NCBI RefSeq assembly: GCF_009720825.1
Contig: NZ_WNKY01000043.1
Coordinates: 1-53,026, forward strand
Direction of reading: 5' to 3'
From: Duganella radicis
Lineage (GTDB): Bacteria; Pseudomonadota; Gammaproteobacteria; Burkholderiales; Burkholderiaceae_D
Length of the DNA: 53,026 nucleotides
Numbering within the stretch: position 1 is the first letter of the stretch; every line of letters starts with the position of its first letter. Of this stretch, positions 39,249-48,497 are shown piece by piece. The notes beneath the pieces were generated by a model, which was not told the DNA's origin, searched no databases, and was given only the letters and a program-made list of their open reading frames with translations. The position numbers and the translations under genes were made by a program.

Positions 39249-42200
39249 TTATTTCGCCGACAGTTCCAGCTTCAACGCCACCGGTTTGCCTGCGCCGCCG
39301 TCCGCGCCAGCCGGGGCCGTTGCGCTGGCCGTCGCCGCCGACACGCCAGCATCCTTCAACACCGCCAGCACCGCCGCCGCGCGCTGCGCGCCCAGTTGCG
39401 GCAAGGCGTCCTTGGCCAATGGCTGATTCTGCTCCAGCCGTGCTTGCAGGCCGTCGTAGAAGGCTGTGGCGTCCGCCACCTGCGGCTCGCCCTGTACCAT
39501 CTTGCCGAGGCGTTGCAGCACCGGCAGTTTTTTCGTCGCAGCGTCCTCGGCGCCACTCCCGCCACCAGCGGTTTCAGCGGCCTTCTTCTGCTTGTCCAGC
39601 TCGGCCGCGCCAAAGCGTTCAGCGTACAGATCGCGCAACGCACCGCGTATTTTGCGCTGGCCGATGTCCAGCGGCCCCGGCGCTTCGCCGGCGGCCAGTT
39701 TGATGTCGGCACGGGCCAGCACCGCGCGGCGCAAGGCTTGCGCGCGCAGGGCCGCACCATCGGCGGCCTCGCTGTAGACGGCGGGCACGGCCAGCCTCAG
39801 CTCCGGCTTCCTGGCGAGTATCTTGGCGATCTGTTGCAGCTTCTCGCGTTCGGGCGGCAGCACCACATCGCTGCCGGCGTCGAACTCCACGGCTTCCAGC
39901 TTGTCGCCGCTGACGCCGAACAGATTGCCCAGCGCACGGAACGGCGCCGTCACTACCTTGCTCATGATGTTGCCCAGCGCCTTCCACACCACCGCGCCGT
40001 AGCTGAAGCTCGGATCATTCATATTGCCCGACACTGGAATGCCCAGATCGATGCGGCCGTTGCTGTCCTTGAGGATGGCCAGCGCCAGCTCCAGCGGCAG
40101 CTTGAGCGCGTCCGGACTGTCGATACGCTCACCCAGCGTCAGGTTGTCCAGCACCACCTGGTTATTGCCCTCCAGCTGGTTGTTGCGGACCTTGTATTGC
40201 AGGTCCAGCGAGATCTTGCCTTCGGCGATTTTGTAGCCGGCGAACTTCATGCTGTACGGCGAGGCCGACACCATATCGACGTTCTTGAAGATCACGTTGA
40301 GGTCGGTGTTATCGGCCGGCACGAAGGGATTCAGCTGGCCGCGCACGCGGGCCAGGCCGTAATCATCGACGCGGCCATCCAGCTCGATCTGGCTGCGTGC
40401 ATCGCGCTTGGACGACAGGCCGGTGACGACGCCATTCAGCTCATAAATCTTGGCGGCGAATTGGGGACGCAGGCTCAGGTCGGTGAAGTCCAGCTTGGCG
40501 TTCTGCACGCGCACGCGGCGCATGCGGATCGGGAATGGTTCGCTCGCAGGCGCGGCGGCTGGCGCCGCTGGGGTCGCGACCGGCGCTTGCTGCTGCACCA
40601 GCAAGCGCTGGGCGTTGAAACTGCGATCGTTTTCGATGATCAGGATGGCATTAGGCTCGACGATGCGCAGCTCGGCCACGTCCAGCAGGTCGGGCTTGAG
40701 ACTGAGTGCCAGCGTGTCGGCACGCACCGATTTCCAGTGGGCGAAGCGGTCGTTGTCTTCTTCGTTGAGCGACAGTTCGGCCACTTCGAACGCGCCATCG
40801 TAGCGCAGGGCGGGATCGGCCTTGCTGCCGCCGGCGCCGGTGCGCAGGCGGCCTTGGGCATTGATCGCGCCATCGGCGATTTTCAGCTTGACGTATTTGG
40901 CCAGCAGCGGCTGCACCGGCGCCAACGCCAGCTTGCTCAGCTTCAGTTCCGTATCGACCGCGCCGGTGGATGGCACCACCTTGCCCTTGGCCACCAGTTG
41001 CCCACCTTCGCGCAGACCGACGCTGCCATCAAAGGCCAGCGGCTTTTTCAGATCGGTGCCGGCGTCGCGCACTTTCAGGTTGAAGTCTTGCAGATTGACT
41101 TTGATGCCGGTGCTGGCGTCATCGTAGCGCGCACCGAATTTGTTCAGCTCGACGGATTTCACCTCGGCCACCCAAGCCGCATCACTATCCGTCCGCGCCG
41201 GCGCTGCGCCGGCGGCCACAGGCGGCTTCGCGCCCGCTGCCGACTTGGCCGGCGCTGCGGCAGGAGCGGCCTTGGCGGCAGGCGCGCCCGCGCCGCTGCC
41301 TGGCAACGCCGCCATGAACAGGAACTGCCCCTTGGCGTCGCGCGACAGATCGAGCTGACCGCCATCCGCATACAAGCGTCCCACGCTGGCCTTGCGCGCC
41401 GCCAGATCCAGCGATGCCTCATCAAAACCAATGCGCGACAACTTGAGCGGCGCCAGCGAACCGCTATTCATCGCCACGTTATCCATGGAGAACGAACCGC
41501 CATCCAGCATCAGCTTCGAGCCATCCAGCAGCAGGCCCAGCTTCAACTGCGCCTTGTCGGCGCTGACCTTGAGCACCGGGCTGACCGTTTCATCCACATA
41601 GCTGAGCGCCACCGAGTCCAGCCCGATCTGCTTGAACTGTACCTTCCAGCCGGCCTCCTTCGCCGCCGGCGCGGCAGCCTGCGAGCCGGCGGAAGCGCCG
41701 GACGTGGCCGCCGGCCTGCCGGGAGCGGGCGCGGCAGCTGGCGCCGGCAACATCAGGCCCGCCACATCCAGCTCGCCACGCGCATCGCGCCGCACGGCCA
41801 GCGCGCCGCCGTTCAACTGCAAGCCGCCCACCTGAACCGACCGCTTCAGCAAATCCACCCCCACATCGCTGACCGCCAACTGCTTGAACTGCACAAAAGG
41901 CGCATCAATCCCGCGCCGCAGCGACAGCGCATTCAAACTCAAGCCAGCACCAGCCAGGCTGGCATCCAGCTTGCCATCCTTGTAGGCAAACTTGTACGGC
42001 AACTGCGCCGACAACTTGCCATCCGCCACCACAATCCGCGAGAACGACTTGAGATACGCCGCCATGCCCGGCAAGGACACATTCTCCAGCGTCAGCAAGC
42101 CGCTGCCGCCGATCGGATTCACCGACGCCACGCCCTTCCAGCGCAGCTTGCCGCCCAGGCCGGCATCCGCGCTCAGGGTGTAGTCGCCATTCTCATCCGG

Positions 42201-42740
42201 CAGCGTGCTCAGGTTATTCAGCGCAAAGGTGATCGGCGCGAAGGTATCGTTGTAGCCGGCATGCTGGTCATGCATCGCCACCTTGCCGCCATCGAGCACA
42301 AAATGCTCGATCACCAGGCGCGGCATGCCGCTATCGGGCTCATCCTTCTTGTGCTTGTCGAGGGTCGCCAGAAACTCGGCGATATTGAACTTGCCATCCT
42401 TGGCAATCGCCAGTTGCACGGCAGGCTCGGTGATGCGGATCTCGGCGAAGCTGAACGCGCGGCGGAACAGCGAGCGCCACTGCATCTCCACCGCCAGTCC
42501 GCCCACGGCGAACAACGGCGCATCGTTGGCCTCGGTCAGGCGCACATCCTGCGCCTCCAGCCGCAGCGTAAACGGATTGAACGAGAGCGCGCCGATGCTG
42601 GCCTTGCGCTCCAGTTCAGTCTGGGCATACTTCGGAAGCTGGCTCTTGATCACACTGGGCACCAGCCAGAAGCCTGCCACCGCGTACACCCCGACCGCGC
42701 TTGCCGCGCCGATCGCCCATCGCTTCCATCGTATCGTCAT
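39249..42740 (-). CDS. Large DUF748 / AsmA-like envelope protein
   Basis: The 1163-residue protein has one N-terminal membrane anchor (about 9-30) and a very long beta-rich region with two Ala/Pro-rich linkers (about 330-365 and 480-520). The DUF748 core follows at about 700-1000 (PFPIRMRRVRVQNAKLDFTDLSLRP, GYKIAEGKISLDLQYKVRNN, PLELALAILKDSNGRIDLGIPVSG). The last part (DAGSDVVLPPEREKLQQIAKILA) resembles OmpA-type terminal segments. DUF748 proteins belong to the AsmA-like group of inter-membrane lipid-transfer candidates. Together with the AsmA protein at 21086 this gives two such proteins in the window. Confidence 0.85.
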   Translation of the reverse strand: MTIRWKRWAIGAASAVGVYAVAGFWLVPSVIKSQLPKYAQTELERKASIGALSFNPFTLRLEAQDVRLTEANDAPLFAVGGLAVEMQWRSLFRRAFSFAEIRITEPAVQLAIAKDGKFNIAEFLATLDKHKKDEPDSGMPRLVIEHFVLDGGKVAMHDQHAGYNDTFAPITFALNNLSTLPDENGDYTLSADAGLGGKLRWKGVASVNPIGGSGLLTLENVSLPGMAAYLKSFSRIVVADGKLSAQLPYKFAYKDGKLDASLAGAGLSLNALSLRRGIDAPFVQFKQLAVSDVGVDLLKRSVQVGGLQLNGGALAVRRDARGELDVAGLMLPAPAAAPAPGRPAATSGASAGSQAAAPAAKEAGWKVQFKQIGLDSVALSYVDETVSPVLKVSADKAQLKLGLLLDGSKLMLDGGSFSMDNVAMNSGSLAPLKLSRIGFDEASLDLAARKASVGRLYADGGQLDLSRDAKGQFLFMAALPGSGAGAPAAKAAPAAAPAKSAAGAKPPVAAGAAPARTDSDAAWVAEVKSVELNKFGARYDDASTGIKVNLQDFNLKVRDAGTDLKKPLAFDGSVGLREGGQLVAKGKVVPSTGAVDTELKLSKLALAPVQPLLAKYVKLKIADGAINAQGRLRTGAGGSKADPALRYDGAFEVAELSLNEEDNDRFAHWKSVRADTLALSLKPDLLDVAELRIVEPNAILIIENDRSFNAQRLLVQQQAPVATPAAPAAAPASEPFPIRMRRVRVQNAKLDFTDLSLRPQFAAKIYELNGVVTGLSSKRDARSQIELDGRVDDYGLARVRGQLNPFVPADNTDLNVIFKNVDMVSASPYSMKFAGYKIAEGKISLDLQYKVRNNQLEGNNQVVLDNLTLGERIDSPDALKLPLELALAILKDSNGRIDLGIPVSGNMNDPSFSYGAVVWKALGNIMSKVVTAPFRALGNLFGVSGDKLEAVEFDAGSDVVLPPEREKLQQIAKILARKPELRLAVPAVYSEAADGAALRAQALRRAVLARADIKLAAGEAPGPLDIGQRKIRGALRDLYAERFGAAELDKQKKAAETAGGGSGAEDAATKKLPVLQRLGKMVQGEPQVADATAFYDGLQARLEQNQPLAKDALPQLGAQRAAAVLAVLKDAGVSAATASATAPAGADGGAGKPVALKLELSAK

Positions 42741-42780
42741 ACCTTGCCAACCTTTGCTTTTTTTATGTTACAGGCAACAG

Positions 42781-42786
42781 TATAAT
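42781..42786 (+). promoter_or_regulatory. -10 box TATAAT for the aminotransferase
   Basis: A perfect TATAAT ends four bases before the first and seven before the second of two adjacent ATG codons, so the expected start point coincides with the coding start. A weak TTGCTT lies 21 bases upstream. Confidence 0.5.
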
Positions 42787-42789
42787 CGA

Positions 42790-43929
42790 ATGATGAATGC
42801 GCAACTTGAACCCTTCCACGCCATTGCCATCAGCAAGCTGGCGCACGCCCTGAAAGCCCAGGGCCGATCGATCATCCACATGGAATTTGGCCAGCCGTCC
42901 ACCGGCGCGCCGAAAACCGCCATCGCCAAGGCCCACGCCGTGCTCGACGCCGAAAGCATGGGCTATTGGGAAAGCGCGCCGCTCAAGGAACGCCTCGCGC
43001 GGTTTTATCAGGAACGCTATGGCGTGCAGGTGTCGGCCGACCAGTTCGTGCTGACCTGCGGCGCCTCGCCGGCGCTGGTGCTGGCGCTGAGCTCGATGTT
43101 CGCGCCGGGCGACCGCATCGCCATGGCGCGCCCCGGCTACGTGGCCTATCGCAACACGCTGAAAGCGCTGCACATGACGCCGGTGGAAATCGCCTGCGGC
43201 GCGGAGGTCGGCTTCCAGCTGACGGCCGCCGCGCTGGCCGCCGTCGAACCGGCGCCGCAAGGCGTCATCATCGCCAGCCCGGCCAACCCGACCGGCACCC
43301 TGATCAAGGCCGAAGAACTGCAAGCCATCGTCGACGTGTGCCGCACGCGCGGCATCCGCATCATCTCGGACGAGATCTACCACGGCCTGAGCTACGTGGA
43401 ACCGGCGCAAACCATCCTCGCCTACGAACCGCAGGCCCAGGTGGTCAGCAGCTTCTCCAAGTATTTCAGCATGGCGGGCTGGCGCCTGGGCTGGCTGCTG
43501 GCGCCGCCTGACCACATCGAACGCGCGCAAGCCTACTGCGGCAACCTGTTCCTGACCGCGCCGTCGCTGAGCCAGCACGCCGGGCTGGCCGCCTTCGATG
43601 CGCTGGATGAGCTGGACGGCCACCTCAGCGTCTACCGCGAAAACCGCCGCCTGCTGCTGGCCGCGCTGCCGGAACTGGGCCTGACCACGGTGGCGCCGCC
43701 GGATGGCGCGTTCTACATCTACGCCAGCATCGCCCATCTGACCGACGACAGCCTGGGCTTCTGCAAGCGCCTGCTGGAAGATACGGGCATAGCCAGTGCG
43801 CCCGGCATCGATTTCGATCCGGTCGACGGCAAGCACTTCATCCGTTTCAGCTTTGCGGTGTCGACAGCGGAAATCGCCGAAGCGATCCGCCGCATGAAGC
43901 CGTGGTTTGCGGCACAGCCGCGCCGCTAG
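42790..43929 (+). CDS. Class I/II PLP-dependent aminotransferase
   Basis: The 379-residue enzyme of fold type I has MEFGQPSTGAP near residue 31, CGASPALVLALSSMF (about 90-104), RPGYVAYRN, ASPANPTGTLI (about 162-172), ISDEIYHGLSY and the PLP lysine Lys224 in SSFSKYFSMAGWRLGW, with ENRRLLLAALPELGL and HFIRFSFAV at the end. It aligns with aspartate/aromatic-type aminotransferases; substrate not determined. Two adjacent ATGs (42790, 42793) can start it; no ribosome site exists, and the -10 box is so close that the message may be leaderless. It is divergent from DUF748. Confidence 0.87.
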   Translation: MMNAQLEPFHAIAISKLAHALKAQGRSIIHMEFGQPSTGAPKTAIAKAHAVLDAESMGYWESAPLKERLARFYQERYGVQVSADQFVLTCGASPALVLALSSMFAPGDRIAMARPGYVAYRNTLKALHMTPVEIACGAEVGFQLTAAALAAVEPAPQGVIIASPANPTGTLIKAEELQAIVDVCRTRGIRIISDEIYHGLSYVEPAQTILAYEPQAQVVSSFSKYFSMAGWRLGWLLAPPDHIERAQAYCGNLFLTAPSLSQHAGLAAFDALDELDGHLSVYRENRRLLLAALPELGLTTVAPPDGAFYIYASIAHLTDDSLGFCKRLLEDTGIASAPGIDFDPVDGKHFIRFSFAVSTAEIAEAIRRMKPWFAAQPRR

Positions 43930-44145
43930 CTATTGCTCGGTCATGCCGCGCAGATTTTCAATATCGGCGACGGCATGGCGCCAGGCGATTTCCGGATCGT
44001 AGACCGGCGCCGATTGCAGGCCCAGCTGTATGTCCTTGAGCACTTTATTGCCGAGGGAGATCTTGTAGCGCAGCGCCGTGTATTCAACGTCGTAGGTTTT
44101 TTTCAACCCCTGGCTGCGCGTGTAAGTGTCGTGAGAGGCAGGCAT
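43930..44145 (-). CDS. Small hypothetical protein
   Basis: This is a 71-residue soluble protein (YDVEYTALRYKISLGNKVLKDI, AWRHAVADIENLRGMTE). GGAGG lies upstream of the ATG on this strand. It follows paoC after 42 bases and so may be the last gene of the pao unit, but it has no resemblance to the XdhC-like chaperone normally found there. Family unknown. Confidence 0.6.
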   Translation of the reverse strand: MPASHDTYTRSQGLKKTYDVEYTALRYKISLGNKVLKDIQLGLQSAPVYDPEIAWRHAVADIENLRGMTEQ

Positions 44146-44187
44146 ATATCCTCCTTATTCAGAGCGTACGCCTAGCATAGCACTAAC

Positions 44188-46371
44188 TCAAATCTCAGGC
44201 ATTTTCGCAATCAGTTTGTCCAGCGTGATGGGATAGTCGCGCACCCGCACCCCGGTGGCGTGGTAGATGGCATTGGCCACCGCCGCCGCCACGCCACAGA
44301 TGCCCAGCTCGCCCACGCCCTTGGCTTTCATCGGTGAAGAGACCGGGTCGGTTTCATCGAGAAAGATCACCTCCTGATGCGGAATGTCGGCATGCACCGG
44401 CACCTCGTAGCCGGCCAGGTCGTGATTGACGAAGAAGCCGGCACGCCGGTCCACCACCAGATCCTCCATCAAGGCCGCGCCCACCCCCATGGTCATGGCG
44501 CCGATCACCTGGCTGCGCGCCGACTTGGGATTGAGGATGCGCCCCGCCGCGCACACCGCCAGCATGCGGCGCACGCGCGTCTCGCCGGTGGCGGCATCGA
44601 CGCCCACCTCAACGAAATGCGCGCCAAAGGTCGATTGCTGGAATTTCTTGTCGAGGTCGCCGTACTCCATCGCATCCTCGCCCACCAGCTCGCCATTGGC
44701 GGCGGCTTGCGTCAGCGGGAAACTGCGGCCCTCGGCCCGCACCTCGCCATGCGCGAACTCGGCCAGCACGGGGTCGAGGCCCAGCTTCTGCGCCGCCAGC
44801 TCGCGCAGCTTGACGCAGGCCGCGTACACCCCCGCCGTCGAACTATTGCCGCCCCACTGCCCGCCCGAGCCGGCCGAAATCGGAAAATCCGAATCGCCCA
44901 GCCTGACCACCACCTGCTTGAGCGGCACGCCCATCATCTCGGCCGCCGTCTGCGCGATGATGGTGTAGCTGCCGGTGCCGATGTCGGTCATGTCGGTTTC
45001 CACCGTGACCGTGCCCTGCGCATCCAGCCGCACCCGCGCGGCCGACTTCTGCACCAGATTGTTGCGGAAAGCCGAGGCCATGCCGATGCCGATCAGCCAG
45101 CGGCCGTCGCGCGTTTTGCCCGGCTGCGGATTGCGCTTGTCCCAGCCGAAGCGCTGCGCGCCCAGCCGCAAACAATCGACAAAGCGGCGCGTGGAAAACT
45201 TGCGGTCGCGCTGGGCCGGATCGACCGTGGTGTCGTTGATGATGCGGAAGGTGATCGGGTCCATCTTCAACTTTTCCGCCATTTCGTCGATGGCGATTTC
45301 CAGCGCCATCAGGCCCGGCGCCTCGCCCGGCGCGCGCATGGCGTTACCCTCGGGCAGATCGAGCACGGCCAGCCGCATTTTGGTCATGCGGTGCGGGCCG
45401 GCATACAACAGCTGGGTTTGCTGCACGGCGGTTTCCGGCTTGCCGTCCGGCAGATCGCCGGACCAGCTTTCATGCGCGATGGCGCTGATCTTGCCTTCGC
45501 GGCTGGCGCCGATGCGGATGCGCTGGATGGTGGCCGGACGGTGCGTGGTGTTGTTCATCATCAGTGGCCGCTGCAAGGCCACCTTGACCGGCCTGCCCGC
45601 GGCCTTCGCGCCCAGCGCCGCCAGCAAGGCCTCCGAACGCAGGAACAGCTTGCCGCCAAAACCGCCGCCGATGTAGGGCGAAACCAGGCGCACGTTTTCC
45701 GGCGGGATGCCCAGCGTCTTCGCCATGTCGCCCTTGCTCCAGTTGATCATTTGGTTGGAGGTCCACAGCGTCAGCTTGTCGCCCTGCCATGCCGCCAGCG
45801 AGGCGTGTGGCTCCATCATGGCGTGCGTCTGGTCGGGCGTGGTGTAGCTGGCGTCCAGCCGCACCGGCGCGGCGTTGAACGCGGTGTTGAAATCGCCGAC
45901 CTGCTTGTCCTGGTTTTCCTTCTCCTTGGGCTGTTTGGCGGATTCCCTCGCCTTGGCCAGATCGTAGGCGCCCTGTTCCTTGCTGTACTGGACGCGCACC
46001 AGCTGCGCCGCCGCGCGCGCCTGCTCGAACGTTTCCGCCACCACCAGCGCTATCGCCTGATGATAGTGCTGAATCTCCGGCCCGCCCAGCAGCTTGGCGG
46101 TATTGAACTTGCCCTTGCCCAGCTTGCCCGCGCTGTCAGCCGTCACCACGGTGAGCACGCCGGGCGCGCGCCGGGCGTCGTTGATATCCATGGAGACGAT
46201 GCGGCCCTTGGCGATGCCTGCGCCGACCACATAGCCGTAAGCCGCTTCACGCTCATACGCATAGGGCGCGGTGCCGGTGGTTTTGTATGGCCCGTCGATG
46301 CGGTCGGTCGCGTGGCCGATGACTTTCAGCTGATCGATGGGATTGGTGGTGGCAGGCGTGGTGAATTTCAT
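44188..46371 (-). CDS. paoC: Aldehyde oxidoreductase molybdenum-binding subunit PaoC
   Basis: The 727-residue large subunit is of the xanthine-oxidase family, binding molybdopterin cytosine dinucleotide in E. coli PaoABC. Visible are VIGHATDRIDGPYKTTGTAPYAYE at the start, VSPYIGGGFGGKLFLR, MRAPGEAPGLMALE, SGGQWGGNSSTAG and the catalytic glutamate Glu688 in KAKGVGELGICG. In E. coli the complex oxidises aromatic aldehydes in the periplasm. It is the third gene of paoABC and begins four bases after paoB. Confidence 0.92.
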   Translation of the reverse strand: MKFTTPATTNPIDQLKVIGHATDRIDGPYKTTGTAPYAYEREAAYGYVVGAGIAKGRIVSMDINDARRAPGVLTVVTADSAGKLGKGKFNTAKLLGGPEIQHYHQAIALVVAETFEQARAAAQLVRVQYSKEQGAYDLAKARESAKQPKEKENQDKQVGDFNTAFNAAPVRLDASYTTPDQTHAMMEPHASLAAWQGDKLTLWTSNQMINWSKGDMAKTLGIPPENVRLVSPYIGGGFGGKLFLRSEALLAALGAKAAGRPVKVALQRPLMMNNTTHRPATIQRIRIGASREGKISAIAHESWSGDLPDGKPETAVQQTQLLYAGPHRMTKMRLAVLDLPEGNAMRAPGEAPGLMALEIAIDEMAEKLKMDPITFRIINDTTVDPAQRDRKFSTRRFVDCLRLGAQRFGWDKRNPQPGKTRDGRWLIGIGMASAFRNNLVQKSAARVRLDAQGTVTVETDMTDIGTGSYTIIAQTAAEMMGVPLKQVVVRLGDSDFPISAGSGGQWGGNSSTAGVYAACVKLRELAAQKLGLDPVLAEFAHGEVRAEGRSFPLTQAAANGELVGEDAMEYGDLDKKFQQSTFGAHFVEVGVDAATGETRVRRMLAVCAAGRILNPKSARSQVIGAMTMGVGAALMEDLVVDRRAGFFVNHDLAGYEVPVHADIPHQEVIFLDETDPVSSPMKAKGVGELGICGVAAAVANAIYHATGVRVRDYPITLDKLIAKMPEI

Positions 46372-46375
46372 CTCG

Positions 46376-47329
46376 TCAGCCTTTCTTTGCTTCGCTCAAA
46401 ACGGAGACCAGGGCACGCTGCACCAGCGATACCTTGAACGCACTTTCCGCGCTGGGTTTGGCGCCCACCAGCAGGCGTTCGGCCACCGCTTGCGGGCCGT
46501 GCACCATGCTGGCATCGGCCGCCGGCGTACGCCACGGCTTGTGCGCCACGCCCCCCAGCGCCACGCGGCCGCTGCCGTCCGGCAGCACAATCGCCGCCAC
46601 CGAAATCAAGGCGAAGGCATACGAGGAGCGGTCGCGCACCTTGCGATAGATGTGCACGCCGCCGGCCGGCCTCGGCAGAGTGACGGCGGTGATCAGCTCG
46701 CCTTGCGCCAGCGCGTGCTCGATGTGCGGCGTGTTGCCGGGCAGGCGGTGAAAGTCGGCGATGGGAATCGTGCGCGTGGCGCCGTCGGGCTTGACCGTTT
46801 CCACCGTCGCATCCAGCAACGCCATCGCCACCGCCATGTCGCTGGGATTGGTGGCGATGCAGGCCTCGCTGGCGCCGAGGATGGCGTGGTTGCGGCTGTA
46901 GCCGCCAATGGCAGAGCAGCCACTTCCCGGCTGACGCTTGTTGCAAGGCTGGTTAGTGTCGTAGAAGTATGGACAGCGCGTGCGTTGCAGCAGGTTGCCG
47001 CCGGTGGTGGCCTTGTTGCGCAACTGCGCCGAAGCGCCGGCCAGCAAGGCGCGCGACAGCACGGCGTAATCCTTGCGCACGCGCGCATCGGCAGCCAGAT
47101 CGGTGTTGCGCACCAGCGCGCCGACGCGCAGGCCGCCGCCGGACGTGGCTTCGATCTTGTCGAGCGCGAGGCCGTTCACGTCGATCAGATGCTGTGGCGT
47201 TTCGATCTCCAGCTTCATGAGATCGAGCAGATTGGTGCCGCCGGCGATGAAGCGCGCGCCGGGCGTGCGCGCGGCGGCGGCAGCGGCTTCCGCGGGCGAT
47301 TGCGCGCGCTGATAGGTGAAGGCCCTCAT
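46376..47329 (-). CDS. paoB: Aldehyde oxidoreductase FAD subunit PaoB
   Basis: The 317-residue medium subunit has FAD motifs FIAGGTNLLDLMK (about 28-40) and NKATTGGNLLQRTRCPYF (about 105-122). It also has the extra cysteine set Cys119, Cys129, Cys138 (PYFYDTNQPCNKRQPGSGC) that marks PaoB-type subunits with an additional 4Fe-4S cluster. ATG 47329 overlaps the stop of paoA (ATGA), and GAGGTGG precedes it. Confidence 0.91.
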   Translation of the reverse strand: MRAFTYQRAQSPAEAAAAAARTPGARFIAGGTNLLDLMKLEIETPQHLIDVNGLALDKIEATSGGGLRVGALVRNTDLAADARVRKDYAVLSRALLAGASAQLRNKATTGGNLLQRTRCPYFYDTNQPCNKRQPGSGCSAIGGYSRNHAILGASEACIATNPSDMAVAMALLDATVETVKPDGATRTIPIADFHRLPGNTPHIEHALAQGELITAVTLPRPAGGVHIYRKVRDRSSYAFALISVAAIVLPDGSGRVALGGVAHKPWRTPAADASMVHGPQAVAERLLVGAKPSAESAFKVSLVQRALVSVLSEAKKG

Positions 47330-47940
47330 CCCGCCACCTCGATCATCGCATCGAGGATATTGGAGTACGCGCCACATCGACAGATATTGCCGCTCATGCG
47401 CTCGCGCAGTTCGGCGGCGTTGAGCAGCGGCCTGGCGTTGAGGTCGCCGGTGACGTGGCTGGGGATGCCTTGCTTGATTTCATCCAGCACTGCCACGGCG
47501 GAACAGATCTGCCCGGGCGTACAGTAGCCGCACTGGTAGCCGTCGTGCTTGATGAAGGCCGCCTGCATGGGATGCAGCTTGTCCGGCGTGCCCAGGCCTT
47601 CGATGGTGGTGACCTTGTCGCCGTCGTGCATGACGGCCAGCGTCAGGCAGGAATTGATGCGGCGCCCGTTCACCATCACCGTGCAGGCGCCGCACTGGCC
47701 GTGATCGCAGCCCTTCTTGGTGCCGGTGAGATGCAGATGTTCACGCAAAGCATCGAGCAGCGTGGTCCGCGTATCGAGTTCCAGCGCATGCTGCTTGCCG
47801 TTGACTTGCAAGGAGAGTTTGGCCGGGGTGGGCGGTGGCGTGGGCGGCTGCGCCTCGGCCACCAGAGGCATGGCCGTCGAGGTAGCCGACAGCGCGCCGG
47901 CAATCAACAAATTACGCCGAGAAACGTTAAGCTCATCCAT
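47326..47940 (-). CDS. paoA: Aldehyde oxidoreductase iron-sulphur subunit PaoA with Tat signal
   Basis: The 204-residue small subunit has two 2Fe-2S clusters: Cys78, Cys83, Cys86, Cys98 (GCDHGQCGACTVMV, INSCLT) and Cys137, Cys140, Cys187, Cys189 (YQCGYCTPG, GNICRCGAYSN). The N-terminus has a twin-arginine signal (SRRNLLIAGAL), so the assembled complex should be exported folded to the periplasm. GGGAGGG fixes ATG 47940; an in-frame extension to 48009 would bury the Tat signal and is rejected. Confidence 0.91.
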   Translation of the reverse strand: MDELNVSRRNLLIAGALSATSTAMPLVAEAQPPTPPPTPAKLSLQVNGKQHALELDTRTTLLDALREHLHLTGTKKGCDHGQCGACTVMVNGRRINSCLTLAVMHDGDKVTTIEGLGTPDKLHPMQAAFIKHDGYQCGYCTPGQICSAVAVLDEIKQGIPSHVTGDLNARPLLNAAELRERMSGNICRCGAYSNILDAMIEVAG

Positions 47941-48055
47941 ACGCCACACCCTCCCGCCTTTTAGGTAGAGCCAAGTGTAAATGCGATACGGATTCAGGTT
48001 AAACACCATTGACCAAGGTCATTGCCAGCCTCGGTGACCAGTTCAAAATGGCCGG

Positions 48056-48469
48056 ATGGAGACGCCCACCGAAAAAGCCTATGTTGATGCCAGGCTGGAA
48101 ACCGTCATCGAGAAGGTGAACGGTGAAATCAGGGCACAACAAATCTCAAACAACGCCCGCTTCGACAAGCTTGAGCAAGCCTTGGCGTTCGGATTTCAAT
48201 CAATGCGGGACGAGGTCAATCTCAAGCTTGCGCAGAACGAGGCGCAGCTCCAGAAAATTGCAAACGAGGTGACTAAAAGCCAGAGCGAGATAGTGAAAAG
48301 CCAGAGCGGCATTATCAAATGGGTAGTGGGCGCCATGTTCACCAGCTCAGCCCTCACGATCTCGACCGTGTCCTTCCTGCTGAGCCAATCCGCGCCCAGG
48401 AATAACGCTCCCATCGTCATCTATGCGCAACCAACACCACCGGCAGCGCCCGCGAAAGCGCAGCCATGA
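48056..48469 (+). CDS. Coiled-coil, single-TM small protein
   Basis: The 137-residue protein has a coiled-coil N-part (YVDARLETVIEKVNGEI, FDKLEQALAFGF, LKLAQNEAQLQKIANEV), a TKSQSEIVKSQSGIIKW lead-in, one membrane helix (VVGAMFTSSALTISTVSFLL) and a Pro-rich tail. It shares order and the IKWxVG helix entry with the gene at 38029. No clear ribosome site precedes the ATG. Function unknown. Confidence 0.65.
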   Translation: METPTEKAYVDARLETVIEKVNGEIRAQQISNNARFDKLEQALAFGFQSMRDEVNLKLAQNEAQLQKIANEVTKSQSEIVKSQSGIIKWVVGAMFTSSALTISTVSFLLSQSAPRNNAPIVIYAQPTPPAAPAKAQP

Positions 48470-48497
48470 AGCACCTTCGTCCGTGCCGCCATCACGC

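Noticed and set aside
39396..42785. 1129-codon forward frame opposite the DUF748 gene
   Set aside because: It is His/Gln/Arg-rich, has no domain, and mirrors a recognisable DUF748 protein; a high-GC shadow.
44377..46437. Long forward frame opposite paoC
   Set aside because: Antisense composition without domains; paoC has its full set of family motifs on the other strand.
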